This document shows, piece by piece, positions 6,428 through 14,616 of a stretch of 28,787 nt of DNA. The notes under the pieces are model-generated. The model did not search any database. It had not been told where the DNA came from and saw nothing but the letters and a program-made list of their open reading frames with translations. Source of the DNA: an uncultured Verrucomicrobiales bacterium (lineage in GTDB: Bacteria > Verrucomicrobiota > Verrucomicrobiae > Limisphaerales > CANJSG01). A program made the translations under genes and the position numbers. How positions within the stretch are numbered: the stretch's first letter is position 1; each line of letters starts with the position of its first letter. The stretch covers positions 1-28,787 of the forward strand of contig CAMLMI010000015.1 of assembly GCA_946480965.1 (NCBI GenBank). Reading direction: 5' to 3'.

Positions 6428-9400
6428 TCAGTGCGGGGCCGCCGTTGCCCGGGATTCGTCGAGCAGGCGCGTCATCGTCTGGACCATTCCCTTCAGGCTG
6501 ACGGGCTTGGTCAGGTAGTCGTTGGCCCCGGCGGCGAGGCAGCGTTCGCGGTCGCCGGCCATGGCCAGCGCGGTCAGGGCGATCATCGGGGTATGGGCCA
6601 CGGCGGGGTTCGCGCGGATCTCCTGCATGGCCTGGAGGCCGTCCTTCTCCGGCATCTGCACGTCCATGAGGATGAGGTCCGGATGGTCGGCGAAGGCGCG
6701 CTCCACCGCCTCGCGGCCGTTCACGGCGAAGATCAGCCGGTAGCCGCAGCGCTCCAGGTAGTCCGCCAGCAGCAGCGTGTTGGTCTCGCTGTCGTCGGCC
6801 ACGAGGATCAGGGGCGCCTCGGGCGCGGGGGCGGGCGCGGGGACGGCGGGCGGGACCTGGCTGCGGACCAGGAACTGCGTCCCTTCGTCGATCGCATCGT
6901 CCTTCGTCTCGGCGTTGTCGGGCAGGAAAAAGCTGAAGCGGCTGCCCTGGCCGAGGGCGCTTTCCAGGCCGATGTGGCCGCCGTGCAGCTCGGCCATGCG
7001 GCGGACGAGAGCGAGTCCGAGGCCGGTGCCGTTGTATTCGCGGCTGAGGCTGCTATCGAGCTGGACGAAGGAGCGGAAGAGCTTGGCCTGGTTCTCCGGC
7101 GCGATGCCGATGCCGGTGTCCCAGACCTCGAAGCGGATGCCGGCGGGATCGGCCACGGCGTGGACGTCGATGCCGACGCGGCCGCCTTCGGGGGTGAACT
7201 TCACGGCGTTGCTCAGGAGGTTGACGAGCATCTGCTTCACGCGGCGCTCGTCGGCGCAGAGTTCCTCGACGCCGGGGCCGAGCTTCAGGGCGAGGGCGAT
7301 GCGCTTTTTCTGGGCGGCTTCCTTGACGAAGCGGAGGCTGGATTCGCAGACGTCCTGGACGAAGAAACGATCGGGTTCCAGCTTCATCTTTCCGGCCTCG
7401 ATCTTGGAGAGGTCGAGGATGTCGTTGATGAGGTCGAGCAGGTGGCGGCCGCTCTCGGTGACGCTGTTGAGGGAGCCGCGCTGCTTCTCGTTGAGCGGGC
7501 CGTAGATCTCCTCCAGCAGGGCCTCGGACAGGCCGAGGACGGAGTTCAGCGGCGTGCGCAGCTCGTGGCTCATGCTGGCGAGGAACTCGTCCTTGAGCTT
7601 GGCGGCCTTGGCCAGCTCGGCGTTGGCCTGGCTGAGGCTGCGGGTGCGTTCCTCGACCTGGCGGGCGAGGGAACGGCGCTCGGTGTCGAGCTCGCGCTCG
7701 ACGCGCTGGCGCTCGGAGATCTCCATCCGCATGAGGCGGTTGGTCAGCTCGATCTGCTCGGTGCGGACGCGGACGCGTTCCTCCAGCGATTCGTTGGCCT
7801 GGCGCAGGTCCTCCTGCGCCTTCATGCGCTCGATTGCGGCGGCGGCGTAGTCGGCCATCGCCTGGAGGGTGACGAGGTCGTTCTCGCGGTAGGCCCCGGC
7901 GCGGTGGCTCTCGATGGAGACGATCCCGAAGGCTTCGCGGCCCCGCCGGACGGGCACGCTCAGGGCGGAGGAGGCTTCGTCCGCCGTGTCGGCCTTCTCG
8001 ACCAGCCGGGCGCCGGAGGTGAGCACGGCCTGCATGCTGTCGGTCGGCGGGTAGTCCGTCGCCACGGGCAGCACGGTGTGGCGCCCGTCCACGAGGTCCA
8101 GATGGAGCACGTCGGAGACGCGGCCGGTCTCGGCGTTCCAGAGCATGAGGCGGAAGGCGTCCCAGCCGAGCAGACGGTCGGATTCGTCGGCCACGATGGA
8201 GGCCGCCTCCTGCTGCGTCGCGGCGCTGCTGAGGAGCAGGCCGAGGCTGAGGAAGGACTTCTGCAGCGCCTCGGTCTTCTTGCGCTCGGAGATGTCGCGC
8301 TGGACGGAGACCCAATGGGTGAAGAAGCCGCTCTTGTCGGCGATGGGCACGAGGGAGAACTCGACCCAATACTCGGAGCCGTCCTTGCGGTAGTTGACCA
8401 GCTCCACGGTGATCTGCTTGCGGTTCGACAGCGCCTCGCGCACGCGGTCCAGCGCGGCGCGGTCGGTCTTCGGCCCCTGGAGCAGGCGCGGGGTTTCGCC
8501 GAGGATCTCCTCCGGGCGGTAGCCGGTCTGGCGGCAGAAGGCCTCGTTCACATAGACGATGCGCGGGCCGGGCAGGGAAATGGGGTCGGCCTCGGTGATG
8601 ATGACGGCGTCGGTCGCGTGGAAGATGGCGGACTCCAGCAGGCGCAGGCGTTCCTCGGCGCGTTTCCACGCGGTGAGGTCGGTGTGGGAACCGGCCATGC
8701 GGTAGGGCTTGCCGGAGGCGTCGCGCAGGGCGGCTCCCCGGGCCAGCACCCAGCGGTAGGTGGCGTCGCGGTGCCAGAGGCGGTATTCGACCTCGAAGCT
8801 CTGGCTGCGCCCGTGCAGGTAGTCGTCGAACGCGGCCATGACGCGCGGCCGGTCCTCGGCGTGCATCAGCTCCTTCCAGGTGTCGAAGCTGTTGACCAGT
8901 TCCAGGTCCGCATAGCCGAGCATCTCCTTCCAGCGGGGCGAAAGATAGACGCGGTCGTTCGGGATCTCCCAGTCCCAGATGCCGGCGCTGGAGCCGTTGA
9001 CCGCCAGCTCGAAGCGTTCGCGGCTGCGGCGCACGTGGTCGATCTCCTCGCCTTCCTCGGTCGAATCGAGCAGGAACCCGGCGAAGGCCACCGCTCGGTC
9101 CGCCAGCGCATGGACCGTGGCGTGGCCGCGGATCCAGCGGACGCGCGCCGACCGGTCCAAGAGACGGCCGAACCACACCCAGGGATGCCCCCCGCGGGCG
9201 GCCACGTGGAGCGACTCCAGCATGCCGGGAAGATCCTCGGGATGGATGCGGGAGAAGAGCAGGTCGGCCGAGCGGAGCAGGTCGTCGGTGGACAGTCCGA
9301 GCAGCGTCTCGGCGGCCCCGATGCGGGAGAACCGGAAGACGCCCCCGGCGGAAAGCTCCAGACGGAAGAGGACTCCCGGAAGCTCCTGGATCAGCTCTTC

Positions 9401-9439
9401 GGGCGTCGTTCGGGCCAAGGCAGAGACATCGTTCGGCAT
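6428..9439 (-). CDS. Hybrid sensor histidine kinase/response regulator (3 PAS, GAF, HisKA, HATPase, REC)
   Basis: This is a 1003-residue protein from the ATG at 9439; an in-frame GTG at 9493 would add 18 residues. Domain order: PAS-like (about 15-130), PAS_3-type (140-262, GIWDWEIP...), LOV-like PAS (268-388), GAF (398-540), coiled coil (541-612), HisKA with phosphoacceptor H625 in SHELRTPLN, HATPase with N box (around N740/N744), DTGIGIA (774-780) and GTGLGLA (804-810), an Ala/Pro linker (861-875), and REC with acceptor D926 in MDVQMP and the TKP motif near the end. No transmembrane helix is present, so it is a soluble sensor. No DNA-binding output is fused or adjacent, so phosphotransfer probably goes to an unlinked partner. 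The third PAS resembles a LOV domain but has Pro317 where the photoactive Cys would be. Confidence 0.93.
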   Translation of the reverse strand: MPNDVSALARTTPEELIQELPGVLFRLELSAGGVFRFSRIGAAETLLGLSTDDLLRSADLLFSRIHPEDLPGMLESLHVAARGGHPWVWFGRLLDRSARVRWIRGHATVHALADRAVAFAGFLLDSTEEGEEIDHVRRSRERFELAVNGSSAGIWDWEIPNDRVYLSPRWKEMLGYADLELVNSFDTWKELMHAEDRPRVMAAFDDYLHGRSQSFEVEYRLWHRDATYRWVLARGAALRDASGKPYRMAGSHTDLTAWKRAEERLRLLESAIFHATDAVIITEADPISLPGPRIVYVNEAFCRQTGYRPEEILGETPRLLQGPKTDRAALDRVREALSNRKQITVELVNYRKDGSEYWVEFSLVPIADKSGFFTHWVSVQRDISERKKTEALQKSFLSLGLLLSSAATQQEAASIVADESDRLLGWDAFRLMLWNAETGRVSDVLHLDLVDGRHTVLPVATDYPPTDSMQAVLTSGARLVEKADTADEASSALSVPVRRGREAFGIVSIESHRAGAYRENDLVTLQAMADYAAAAIERMKAQEDLRQANESLEERVRVRTEQIELTNRLMRMEISERQRVERELDTERRSLARQVEERTRSLSQANAELAKAAKLKDEFLASMSHELRTPLNSVLGLSEALLEEIYGPLNEKQRGSLNSVTESGRHLLDLINDILDLSKIEAGKMKLEPDRFFVQDVCESSLRFVKEAAQKKRIALALKLGPGVEELCADERRVKQMLVNLLSNAVKFTPEGGRVGIDVHAVADPAGIRFEVWDTGIGIAPENQAKLFRSFVQLDSSLSREYNGTGLGLALVRRMAELHGGHIGLESALGQGSRFSFFLPDNAETKDDAIDEGTQFLVRSQVPPAVPAPAPAPEAPLILVADDSETNTLLLADYLERCGYRLIFAVNGREAVERAFADHPDLILMDVQMPEKDGLQAMQEIRANPAVAHTPMIALTALAMAGDRERCLAAGANDYLTKPVSLKGMVQTMTRLLDESRATAAPH

Positions 9440-9596
9440 GGTCGGGAGGCACGGGCCCTGCGACGACCAAGGGTCATCCTGCGCCCCATGCACGCCGGTT
9501 CATCGGCGCGGGGGAAAGGCGAGTTGAGCCGGCGCGGACGGCTCCCCGGATTCCCCGCTTGCGCGCAAAGCCCTTCGCCGGAACCTTCCGCGCGAG

Positions 9597-11246
9597 TTGA
9601 TCCTCCCCGTCCTCCAGCGCGAACTTCTCGTCCGGGCCCGCACGGGCTTCACCTACCTGCTCCGCACCGCCACGGCGGTGATCGGGCTCGTGGCCGTGGT
9701 CTTCCTCTGGGGCGTGCTGGACCTCGCCTCGCCCAGCAACGCGTTGCTCGGCCAGGAGATCTTCACCGCGCTGCTCTTCCTGCTCATGGCCGTCGCGCTC
9801 TTCGAGGGCGTGCGCAGCTCCGCGCTCTCCATCGTGGAGGAACGCACCGAAGGAACCCTCGGCCTGCTCTTCCTCACCGACCTCTCCAGCCGCGACATTC
9901 TCGTCGGCAAGGTGGGCAGCCACGCCCTGTCCTCGCTCTTCGCGCTGCTGGGTGCGGCCCCGCTGCTGATGCTGCCGCTGTTGCTCGGCGGCGTGGATGT
10001 CACCACCAGCCTGGCCGGCGTCTGGGTGGTGCTGAACGCGCTGCTCTTCTCCCTCGCCTGCGGCACCCTCGCCTCCGTCTGGTGCCGCAAGAAGATCACC
10101 GCCTTCGCCCTGGCCTACGGGCTCGTCATCGTCCTCGCGCTGTTGCCCATGCTCGTGCGGCTGCTCTCGCCACGCTTCTACAACTCCGTGCCGCAATCGC
10201 TGGCCAAGATCGCCCTGCTCGGCAACCCCATCATCGGCGTCGATTTCATCACCCGCTGGTCGGGCCGCGCCGGATGGCAGGCGGAGTTCTGGCTGGCCCA
10301 AGCCGCCGTCACCCTCGTGTCCCTCGGTGCGCTGGCCTTTGCCTCGCGCCTGCTCAAACACACCTGGCTCACCGGAAAAGACCTCGTCGCCACCGCGCCG
10401 AAAACCCCGCGCCGCAACATCGACGATCTCCTCAACGCTCTCGGCCAACGCTTCTCGTCGCTCTCCCGTTGGGTGCCGCCTCCGGCCGATCCGCTCTCTC
10501 GCATCCTCGCCGCGCGCCTCAACGTGAACCGCTGGCTGCCGCTTCTGATGCTTCTCGCGGTCGCGCAGGCCTTCGCGATGGGCGTTTACGAGGCCACCGA
10601 GGATGCCGGTTGGGGCGGGGTGCTGACCGTGCTGCTCATTTCCCTCGTAGCCCAGCTCCTCTTCTGCCACATCGCCGTCCAGACCTTCGCGGAAGGCCGC
10701 GGCACGGGCGAACTGGAGATCCTCCTCACCACCCCGCTCGACGACCGCCATCTGGTCAACGGCCTCTGGTTTCTGCTCCGCCGCTTCATCGGCTGGATCG
10801 CCGGGATCAGCGTCGCGGCCGAGATGATCGTCGCCCTCGGCCAGGCCCTGTGGGGCGATCCGTATCGCTTCCTCACCGGTGACGGGTTCCAGCTCAATTT
10901 CATCGGCAAGATCCTCACCGTCGGGGCCGACACCTTCGCCCTCTGCGCCACCGCCTGGTTCGGGCTGTGGGCCGGGCTCCGCTCCCGCAACTCCGCCGTC
11001 GCCGTGGCCAAGACCTTCGGCTGGACGACGCTGCTGCCCGGCGTGCTGATCACGGCCGCGACCTGGGGCCTCTGGCTGAGGCTGGACCCCGCAGCCTTTG
11101 GTTCCGGCTGGACCAATCCCTGGAGCGAGTTCATCGCCTCCGGCGTGACCAATCTTTGCTTCTGCTTCTACTCCCTCGGTTTCCTGCTCCACGCCCGTTC
11201 CTCCCTTTTCCAGCGCCTCCGCACGACCATCGGCCAAGCCAAGTGA
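9597..11246 (+). CDS. ABC-2 type permease with two homologous halves
   Basis: This is a 549-residue polytopic membrane protein, probably a fused ABC-2 (GldF/NatB-like) transporter permease. The N-terminal half starts with LQRELLVRARTG, typical of this family, and about six hydrophobic segments follow. A cytoplasmic stretch (about 240-310) leads to a second half of similar plan. Each half contains an equivalent motif: ERTEGTLGLLFLTDL at 82-96 and EGRGTGELEILLTTPL at 366-381. The TTG at 9597 is the only candidate start after the in-frame stop at 9525; no ribosome binding site is seen. No ATP-binding subunit is adjacent, so the ATPase must be encoded elsewhere. It is divergent from the histidine kinase gene. 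The substrate is unknown. Confidence 0.82.
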   Translation: MILPVLQRELLVRARTGFTYLLRTATAVIGLVAVVFLWGVLDLASPSNALLGQEIFTALLFLLMAVALFEGVRSSALSIVEERTEGTLGLLFLTDLSSRDILVGKVGSHALSSLFALLGAAPLLMLPLLLGGVDVTTSLAGVWVVLNALLFSLACGTLASVWCRKKITAFALAYGLVIVLALLPMLVRLLSPRFYNSVPQSLAKIALLGNPIIGVDFITRWSGRAGWQAEFWLAQAAVTLVSLGALAFASRLLKHTWLTGKDLVATAPKTPRRNIDDLLNALGQRFSSLSRWVPPPADPLSRILAARLNVNRWLPLLMLLAVAQAFAMGVYEATEDAGWGGVLTVLLISLVAQLLFCHIAVQTFAEGRGTGELEILLTTPLDDRHLVNGLWFLLRRFIGWIAGISVAAEMIVALGQALWGDPYRFLTGDGFQLNFIGKILTVGADTFALCATAWFGLWAGLRSRNSAVAVAKTFGWTTLLPGVLITAATWGLWLRLDPAAFGSGWTNPWSEFIASGVTNLCFCFYSLGFLLHARSSLFQRLRTTIGQAK

Positions 11247-11250
11247 CTCC

Positions 11251-11271
11251 GTAGCGGCGGAGATTCCCGCC
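11251..11271 (+). repeat. GTAG-hairpin element
   Basis: GTAGC (11251-11255) is followed by GGCGG (11256-11260), a 6-nt loop and CCGCC (11267-11271). It starts 4 nt after the stop codon of the ABC permease gene. The 5-bp stem is weaker than in other copies but has the same layout, and the loop again contains TTC/TCC-like bases. Confidence 0.45.
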
Positions 11272-11285
11272 TTCGACCTTGGGCG

Positions 11286-11310
11286 TTCAGCGTTGGACGT
11301 CGAATGTTTC
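11286..11310 (+). repeat. Short dispersed element, copy A (TTCAGCGTTGG...)
   Basis: This 25-nt stretch matches the reverse complement of 16694-16718 at about 18 of 25 positions, with nearly all differences being transitions. The motif is CGTTGG followed by GAATGTT. It lies between the ABC permease and mqnE genes. It looks like a member of an intergenic repeat family, but two copies are too few to define it. Confidence 0.35.
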
Positions 11311-11364
11311 CGCAGGTTCCCAGCCCCTTCCCTTCGCCCGTCCCTCTGCTAGCCTTTCCGGGCC

Positions 11365-12552
11365 ATGACGATGTTTGCCCTGAAGCACAGCGAGCTGCGC
11401 GACCTCTACGACAAGGTCGTCGCCGGGGAACGGCTCACCGAAGCCGACGCGCTGCGCCTGTTCGAGACCAAGGACCTCAACGCCCTCGGCGCGATGGCCG
11501 ACTTCGCCCGCGCCCGCAAGGTCGGCAACCGCGCCTCCTACATCGTCAACCGCTACATCAACTACTCGAACTACTGCATCTTGAGCTGCCAGTTCTGCGC
11601 CTTCAGCCGCAAGAAACGCGACCAGGACGGCTTCGAGCTGAGCATCGAGCAGATCGTCCAGAAGGCGCGCGAAGCATTGGCCCTCGGCATCACCGAGCTG
11701 CACATCGTCGGCGGCCTGCATCCCTCGCTGCCCTTCAGCCACTACACCGGCTTCCTCAAAGCCCTGAAGGCGCTCGATCCCCGGCTCCAGTTGAAGTGCT
11801 TCACCGCCATCGAAATTCTCCACCTCGCTTGGCTGGCCAAGAAATCCGTCCGCGACACGCTCGCCGAATTGAAGGACGCCGGCCTCGAATCCCTCACCGG
11901 CGGCGGCGCCGAGATCTTCCGCAAGGAAGTCCGCAGCGCCATCGCCAAGGGCAAGGAATCCGCCGAGGAATACCTTGATGTCCACCGCACCTGGCACCAG
12001 CTCGGCGGCCGCAGCACCTGCACCATGCTCTACGGCCATGTCGAGACCTTGGCCGACCGAGTCCATCACCTTAGCCTCTTGCGCCGACTCCAGGACGAGA
12101 CCAAGGGCTTCGTCGGCTTCATCGGCCTGCCCTATCAGCCCGACAACAACGGCATCCCCGTGCAGCACGCGCCCACCGGGTTCGACCAGCTCCGCACGCT
12201 CGCCGTGGCCCGGCTGTTCCTCGACAACTTCGACCACCTCACCGCCTACTGGGTCGGCATGGGGATGAAGATGGCGCAGGTCGCGCTCAGCTACGGTGCC
12301 GACGACATCCACGGCACGATCATCGAGGAACATATTTTCCACATGGCCGGCGCCAAGTCGCCCCAGCTCCAGACCGAGGCCGACATGGTGAAAGCCATCC
12401 GCGAAGCCGGCCGCACCCCCGTTCAGCGCAACACCTTCTACGAACCGATCAAGGTCTGGGAAGAACCCCAGGCCGCCGCGCTCTCCGCCAAGGAAGCGGG
12501 CGGCGATGCCGGAGAACAGCGGACGAAGGAGACGGAGGAGGCGGCAAGATAG
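11365..12552 (+). CDS. mqnE: Aminofutalosine synthase MqnE (radical SAM)
   Basis: This is a 395-residue radical SAM enzyme. MqnE joins S-adenosylmethionine and a chorismate-derived enolpyruvyl benzoate to make aminofutalosine, an early step of the futalosine route to menaquinone. The [4Fe-4S] cluster motif is C71-x3-C75-x2-C78 (CILSCQFC). The following HIVGGLHP segment is typical of MqnE rather than MqnC, and GFIGLPYQPDNNG and the SYGADDIHGT/EEHIFHMAG blocks also fit. The length is usual apart from a charged tail of about 30 residues (AKEAGGDAGEQ...). The start is the ATG at 11365; no Shine-Dalgarno sequence is seen, and a TAGCCT box at 11350-11355 lies directly upstream. Other futalosine-pathway genes are not in the window. 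The cell probably respires with menaquinone. Confidence 0.93.
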   Translation: MTMFALKHSELRDLYDKVVAGERLTEADALRLFETKDLNALGAMADFARARKVGNRASYIVNRYINYSNYCILSCQFCAFSRKKRDQDGFELSIEQIVQKAREALALGITELHIVGGLHPSLPFSHYTGFLKALKALDPRLQLKCFTAIEILHLAWLAKKSVRDTLAELKDAGLESLTGGGAEIFRKEVRSAIAKGKESAEEYLDVHRTWHQLGGRSTCTMLYGHVETLADRVHHLSLLRRLQDETKGFVGFIGLPYQPDNNGIPVQHAPTGFDQLRTLAVARLFLDNFDHLTAYWVGMGMKMAQVALSYGADDIHGTIIEEHIFHMAGAKSPQLQTEADMVKAIREAGRTPVQRNTFYEPIKVWEEPQAAALSAKEAGGDAGEQRTKETEEAAR

Positions 12553-12615
12553 CCGACAATCTTTCTGGAAAATTGGATTCTAGAATATCGTGGAGAGTTC
12601 CATACGTGGGCCAAG

Positions 12616-13671
12616 CTAAGCACGGGTTTGCGGGCTCACCTCTTTGAATACCTTTGGAAACTCTCGCCTAAGTTTCTCCAATCCATGCAAGCTGGGAATT
12701 AGGATCTGTAAGCCATACGAAACCTCCTCAAAGCACTTGGAATATGGGGCGAAATAGAGTTCCTCAAGATACTCTGCCAGCTTCGCTGTGAACCAGAAAT
12801 CGCCTCCTTGATAGCGTTCAATCAAAGCCGCCAATGGCTGTTTTCTATCCTTTACCTTGACGATAGGAGCCTCGCCTGGTTTTGCACGTGCTTCACCGGT
12901 CAAGTCATCCGCAATCAACCAAAGCAGCGCCTTTGCGATGTCCTCATCCGGGCCTTGGTTCTCCTTTAGTATGTCCAATATTTTCGGCCTGTGCTTGACG
13001 CAAAGAGACATGAAGAACGCCATTTGAAGCGTCAGCTTCGGCTCAGGAGGGGCTTCGCATGAGCAACTACTTGGAGCGCTGCTATTCAACCACGAGAGCT
13101 GATCATCCTTCAGTTGATAACACTTGAGGACGTTCCCATGCTTCACCTCTCCCGAGAACTCGCTCAACCTCCTCTGATACCTCTCCCGACTGGAAATCTT
13201 CTCGAAGACGGAGACACTCATCAATATCTGAGCCGCATCAGCTAGCCCCATGATCCGGCTGGCTGTATTGATTCCCGAGCCGGCAACGTTTCTGTGTCCG
13301 TTAACGTCGGTGACCAATGTGTCGTCGCACTCGTTCAGCCCTATTCGAACAAAAAACTTTCGGCCATCTACCGCACAATCGTTGTGCGTCTTGATGCCTT
13401 CCAGAATCTTCAGAGCGAGGAGGACGTGAACGTCATAGGGCTTGAGGATGGAAACGAGCGCGATGCACATGCCGTCACCTGTGGGCAAATACATGACTTC
13501 ATTTGGGGGAAGTTGGAACGAAGCAACTGCTCCTCGCACAATCGCATTGAGAGCTTTGATGATGTCAACCTGAGCCTCGGTGCTGCGGTCCTTGGTGAAA
13601 CCGACGACGTCCAGAAAGACATACTTGATTGGGGCCGTCTCCGCCTCCTCGTGATCCATCTTGGATTCCAT
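12616..13671 (-). CDS. Class III nucleotidyl cyclase domain protein with unknown helical C-terminus
   Basis: This is a 351-residue soluble protein from the ATG at 13671 (other in-frame starts are TTG 13701 and ATG 13659). Residues 15-190 form a class III adenylyl/guanylyl cyclase homology domain. Metal-binding Asp residues are D21 in FLDVVGFT and D66 in TGDGMCIA; the transition-state pair N135 and R139 lies in GSGINTASRI. The base-selecting position before that motif appears to be Asn128 rather than Asp or Cys, so the substrate cannot be assigned. Residues 195-351 are helical, with a Cys/Ser/Pro-rich linker, and match nothing I recognise. Two rows counted in this gene have 45% and 50% G+C against about 68% in a kinase row, so horizontal acquisition is likely. 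No effector gene lies beside it. Confidence 0.8.
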   Translation of the reverse strand: MESKMDHEEAETAPIKYVFLDVVGFTKDRSTEAQVDIIKALNAIVRGAVASFQLPPNEVMYLPTGDGMCIALVSILKPYDVHVLLALKILEGIKTHNDCAVDGRKFFVRIGLNECDDTLVTDVNGHRNVAGSGINTASRIMGLADAAQILMSVSVFEKISSRERYQRRLSEFSGEVKHGNVLKCYQLKDDQLSWLNSSAPSSCSCEAPPEPKLTLQMAFFMSLCVKHRPKILDILKENQGPDEDIAKALLWLIADDLTGEARAKPGEAPIVKVKDRKQPLAALIERYQGGDFWFTAKLAEYLEELYFAPYSKCFEEVSYGLQILIPSLHGLEKLRREFPKVFKEVSPQTRA

Positions 13672-13751
13672 GCCGGGTGAATACTCGCAGCCCGCTCCCA
13701 AGGCGACACTTGAAAGATGCTAGGAGCCGCTGAACCCAAGAGGCGCGATGG

Positions 13752-13851
13752 CATCCCTTCAGGATGTAGCGCAGCCGTCCCGGCTGCGGGTTCTCGGAGC
13801 GTCCCGCTCCGAGGCCACCATTGGAGGGTGACTGGCGGCAGGATGCCGCCA
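13752..13851 (+). repeat. Tandem cluster of four short perfect hairpins, including a GTAG element
   Basis: Four hairpins follow each other: CATCC/GGATG (13752-13766); GCAGCCG/CGGCTGC with loop TCC (13771-13787), preceded by GTAGC; CTCGGAGCG/CGCTCCGAG with loop TCC (13793-13813); and TGGCGGCA/TGCCGCCA with loop GGA (13833-13851). They lie in the 365-nt gap between the divergent cyclase and sufT genes. The remainder of the gap (13852-13994) shows no gene that I can support. Confidence 0.65.
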
Positions 13852-13994
13852 CCGTTCCCACACCCGGAAGCTCCGTCGCAGGGCCGCTGACGGGTTGGCG
13901 GCGTGCTCCCATCCAAAGGATTGGCATCCGTTTTCGGCGAGCAGCGCGGAAACCTGGCCTCTCGCCTGCGCGCTTCGTCCTTTGAATTCCCCTT

Positions 13995-14022
13995 TTGCCT
14001 TCTTCCGGCGCGCCGTTAGGTT
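13995..14022 (+). promoter_or_regulatory. Candidate promoter of sufT
   Basis: A -35-like TTGCCT (13995-14000), a 16-nt spacer and a -10-like TAGGTT (14017-14022) end 14 nt before the ATG at 14037. The predicted 5' untranslated region is only a few bases, in keeping with the absence of a ribosome binding site. Read by eye only. Confidence 0.35.
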
Positions 14023-14036
14023 CGCCGCCACTGACT

Positions 14037-14582
14037 ATGCAACAGATCACTTCCGTCGAACTGAGCCGCGACTGCGAGGCGGTGCAGATCCCCGTGGGCG
14101 CCACGGTCATCCTGCCCAAGGGCACCCCGGTGGACATCACCCAGACGCTGGGCGGCACCTACACCGTCCACGCCCCGCACGGGCTTTTCCGGATCTCCGG
14201 CAAGGACGCCGACGCGCTCGGGTTGAAGCTGGAAGAAACCGCCGCCGCACCCGCGTCCTACGACGGCCCGGCCGACGAGAAGGCGGTCTGGGAAGCGTTG
14301 AAGTCCTGCTACGATCCCGAGATCCCGGTCAACATCGTCGATCTCGGACTGGTCTATGATCTCGTGCTCGAACCCGGCAGCGCCGGCGGCAGCAAGATCT
14401 TCGTGAAGATGACCCTCACCGCGCCCGGTTGCGGCATGGGCGCGACCATCGCCGGCGACGCGCAGCAGAAGATCCTGATGCTGCCCAACGTCGAGGAGGC
14501 CAGCGTCGAGATCGTCTGGGACCCGCCCTGGCACCAGTCGATGATCACGGAGCAGGGACGGCGGATTCTTGGTTTGGAGTAA
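14037..14582 (+). CDS. sufT: Fe-S cluster assembly protein SufT (MIP18/DUF59 family)
   Basis: This is a 181-residue cytoplasmic protein. SufT helps mature iron-sulphur proteins. The N-terminal third (residues 9-62, RDCEAVQIPVG...VILPKGT...TYTVHAPHGLFRI) is the extension characteristic of SufT. The DUF59/MIP18 domain occupies about 83-181 and has the DPEIPVNIVDLGLVYDL block (93-109) and the conserved Cys132 in APGCGMG; it ends with DPPWHQSMITEQGRRILG. The frame is open 14 codons further up, but the ATG at 14037 gives the canonical start MQQITSVEL. The GNAT gene follows after 34 nt. No other suf genes are in the window. It is useful context for the [4Fe-4S] radical SAM enzyme MqnE nearby, though the link is only proximity. 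Confidence 0.9.
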   Translation: MQQITSVELSRDCEAVQIPVGATVILPKGTPVDITQTLGGTYTVHAPHGLFRISGKDADALGLKLEETAAAPASYDGPADEKAVWEALKSCYDPEIPVNIVDLGLVYDLVLEPGSAGGSKIFVKMTLTAPGCGMGATIAGDAQQKILMLPNVEEASVEIVWDPPWHQSMITEQGRRILGLE

Positions 14583-14616
14583 CCACCCGGACGGCCCGGC
14601 CGCAACGCGACAAGCC

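Noticed and set aside
8285..8632. Calling the kinase a blue-light photoreceptor
   Set aside because: The cysteine needed for the LOV photocycle is replaced by proline, so the resemblance does not support light sensing.
6431..10882. Very long open frame (about 1480 codons) on the plus strand across the kinase and into the permease gene
   Set aside because: It is antisense to clear kinase domains, its product is low-complexity and rich in Ala, Gly, Val and Glu, and it has no recognisable domain. Long antisense frames are expected in DNA this GC-rich.
9474..11237. Minus-strand open frame opposite the ABC permease
   Set aside because: Highly charged and low-complexity without a domain. The plus-strand frame shows regular membrane helices.
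12616..13671. Calling the cyclase gene a Pycsar defence operon
   Set aside because: No adjacent effector (TIR, membrane or other) gene is present on either side, and base specificity cannot be read reliably. It is kept only as a hypothesis to test.
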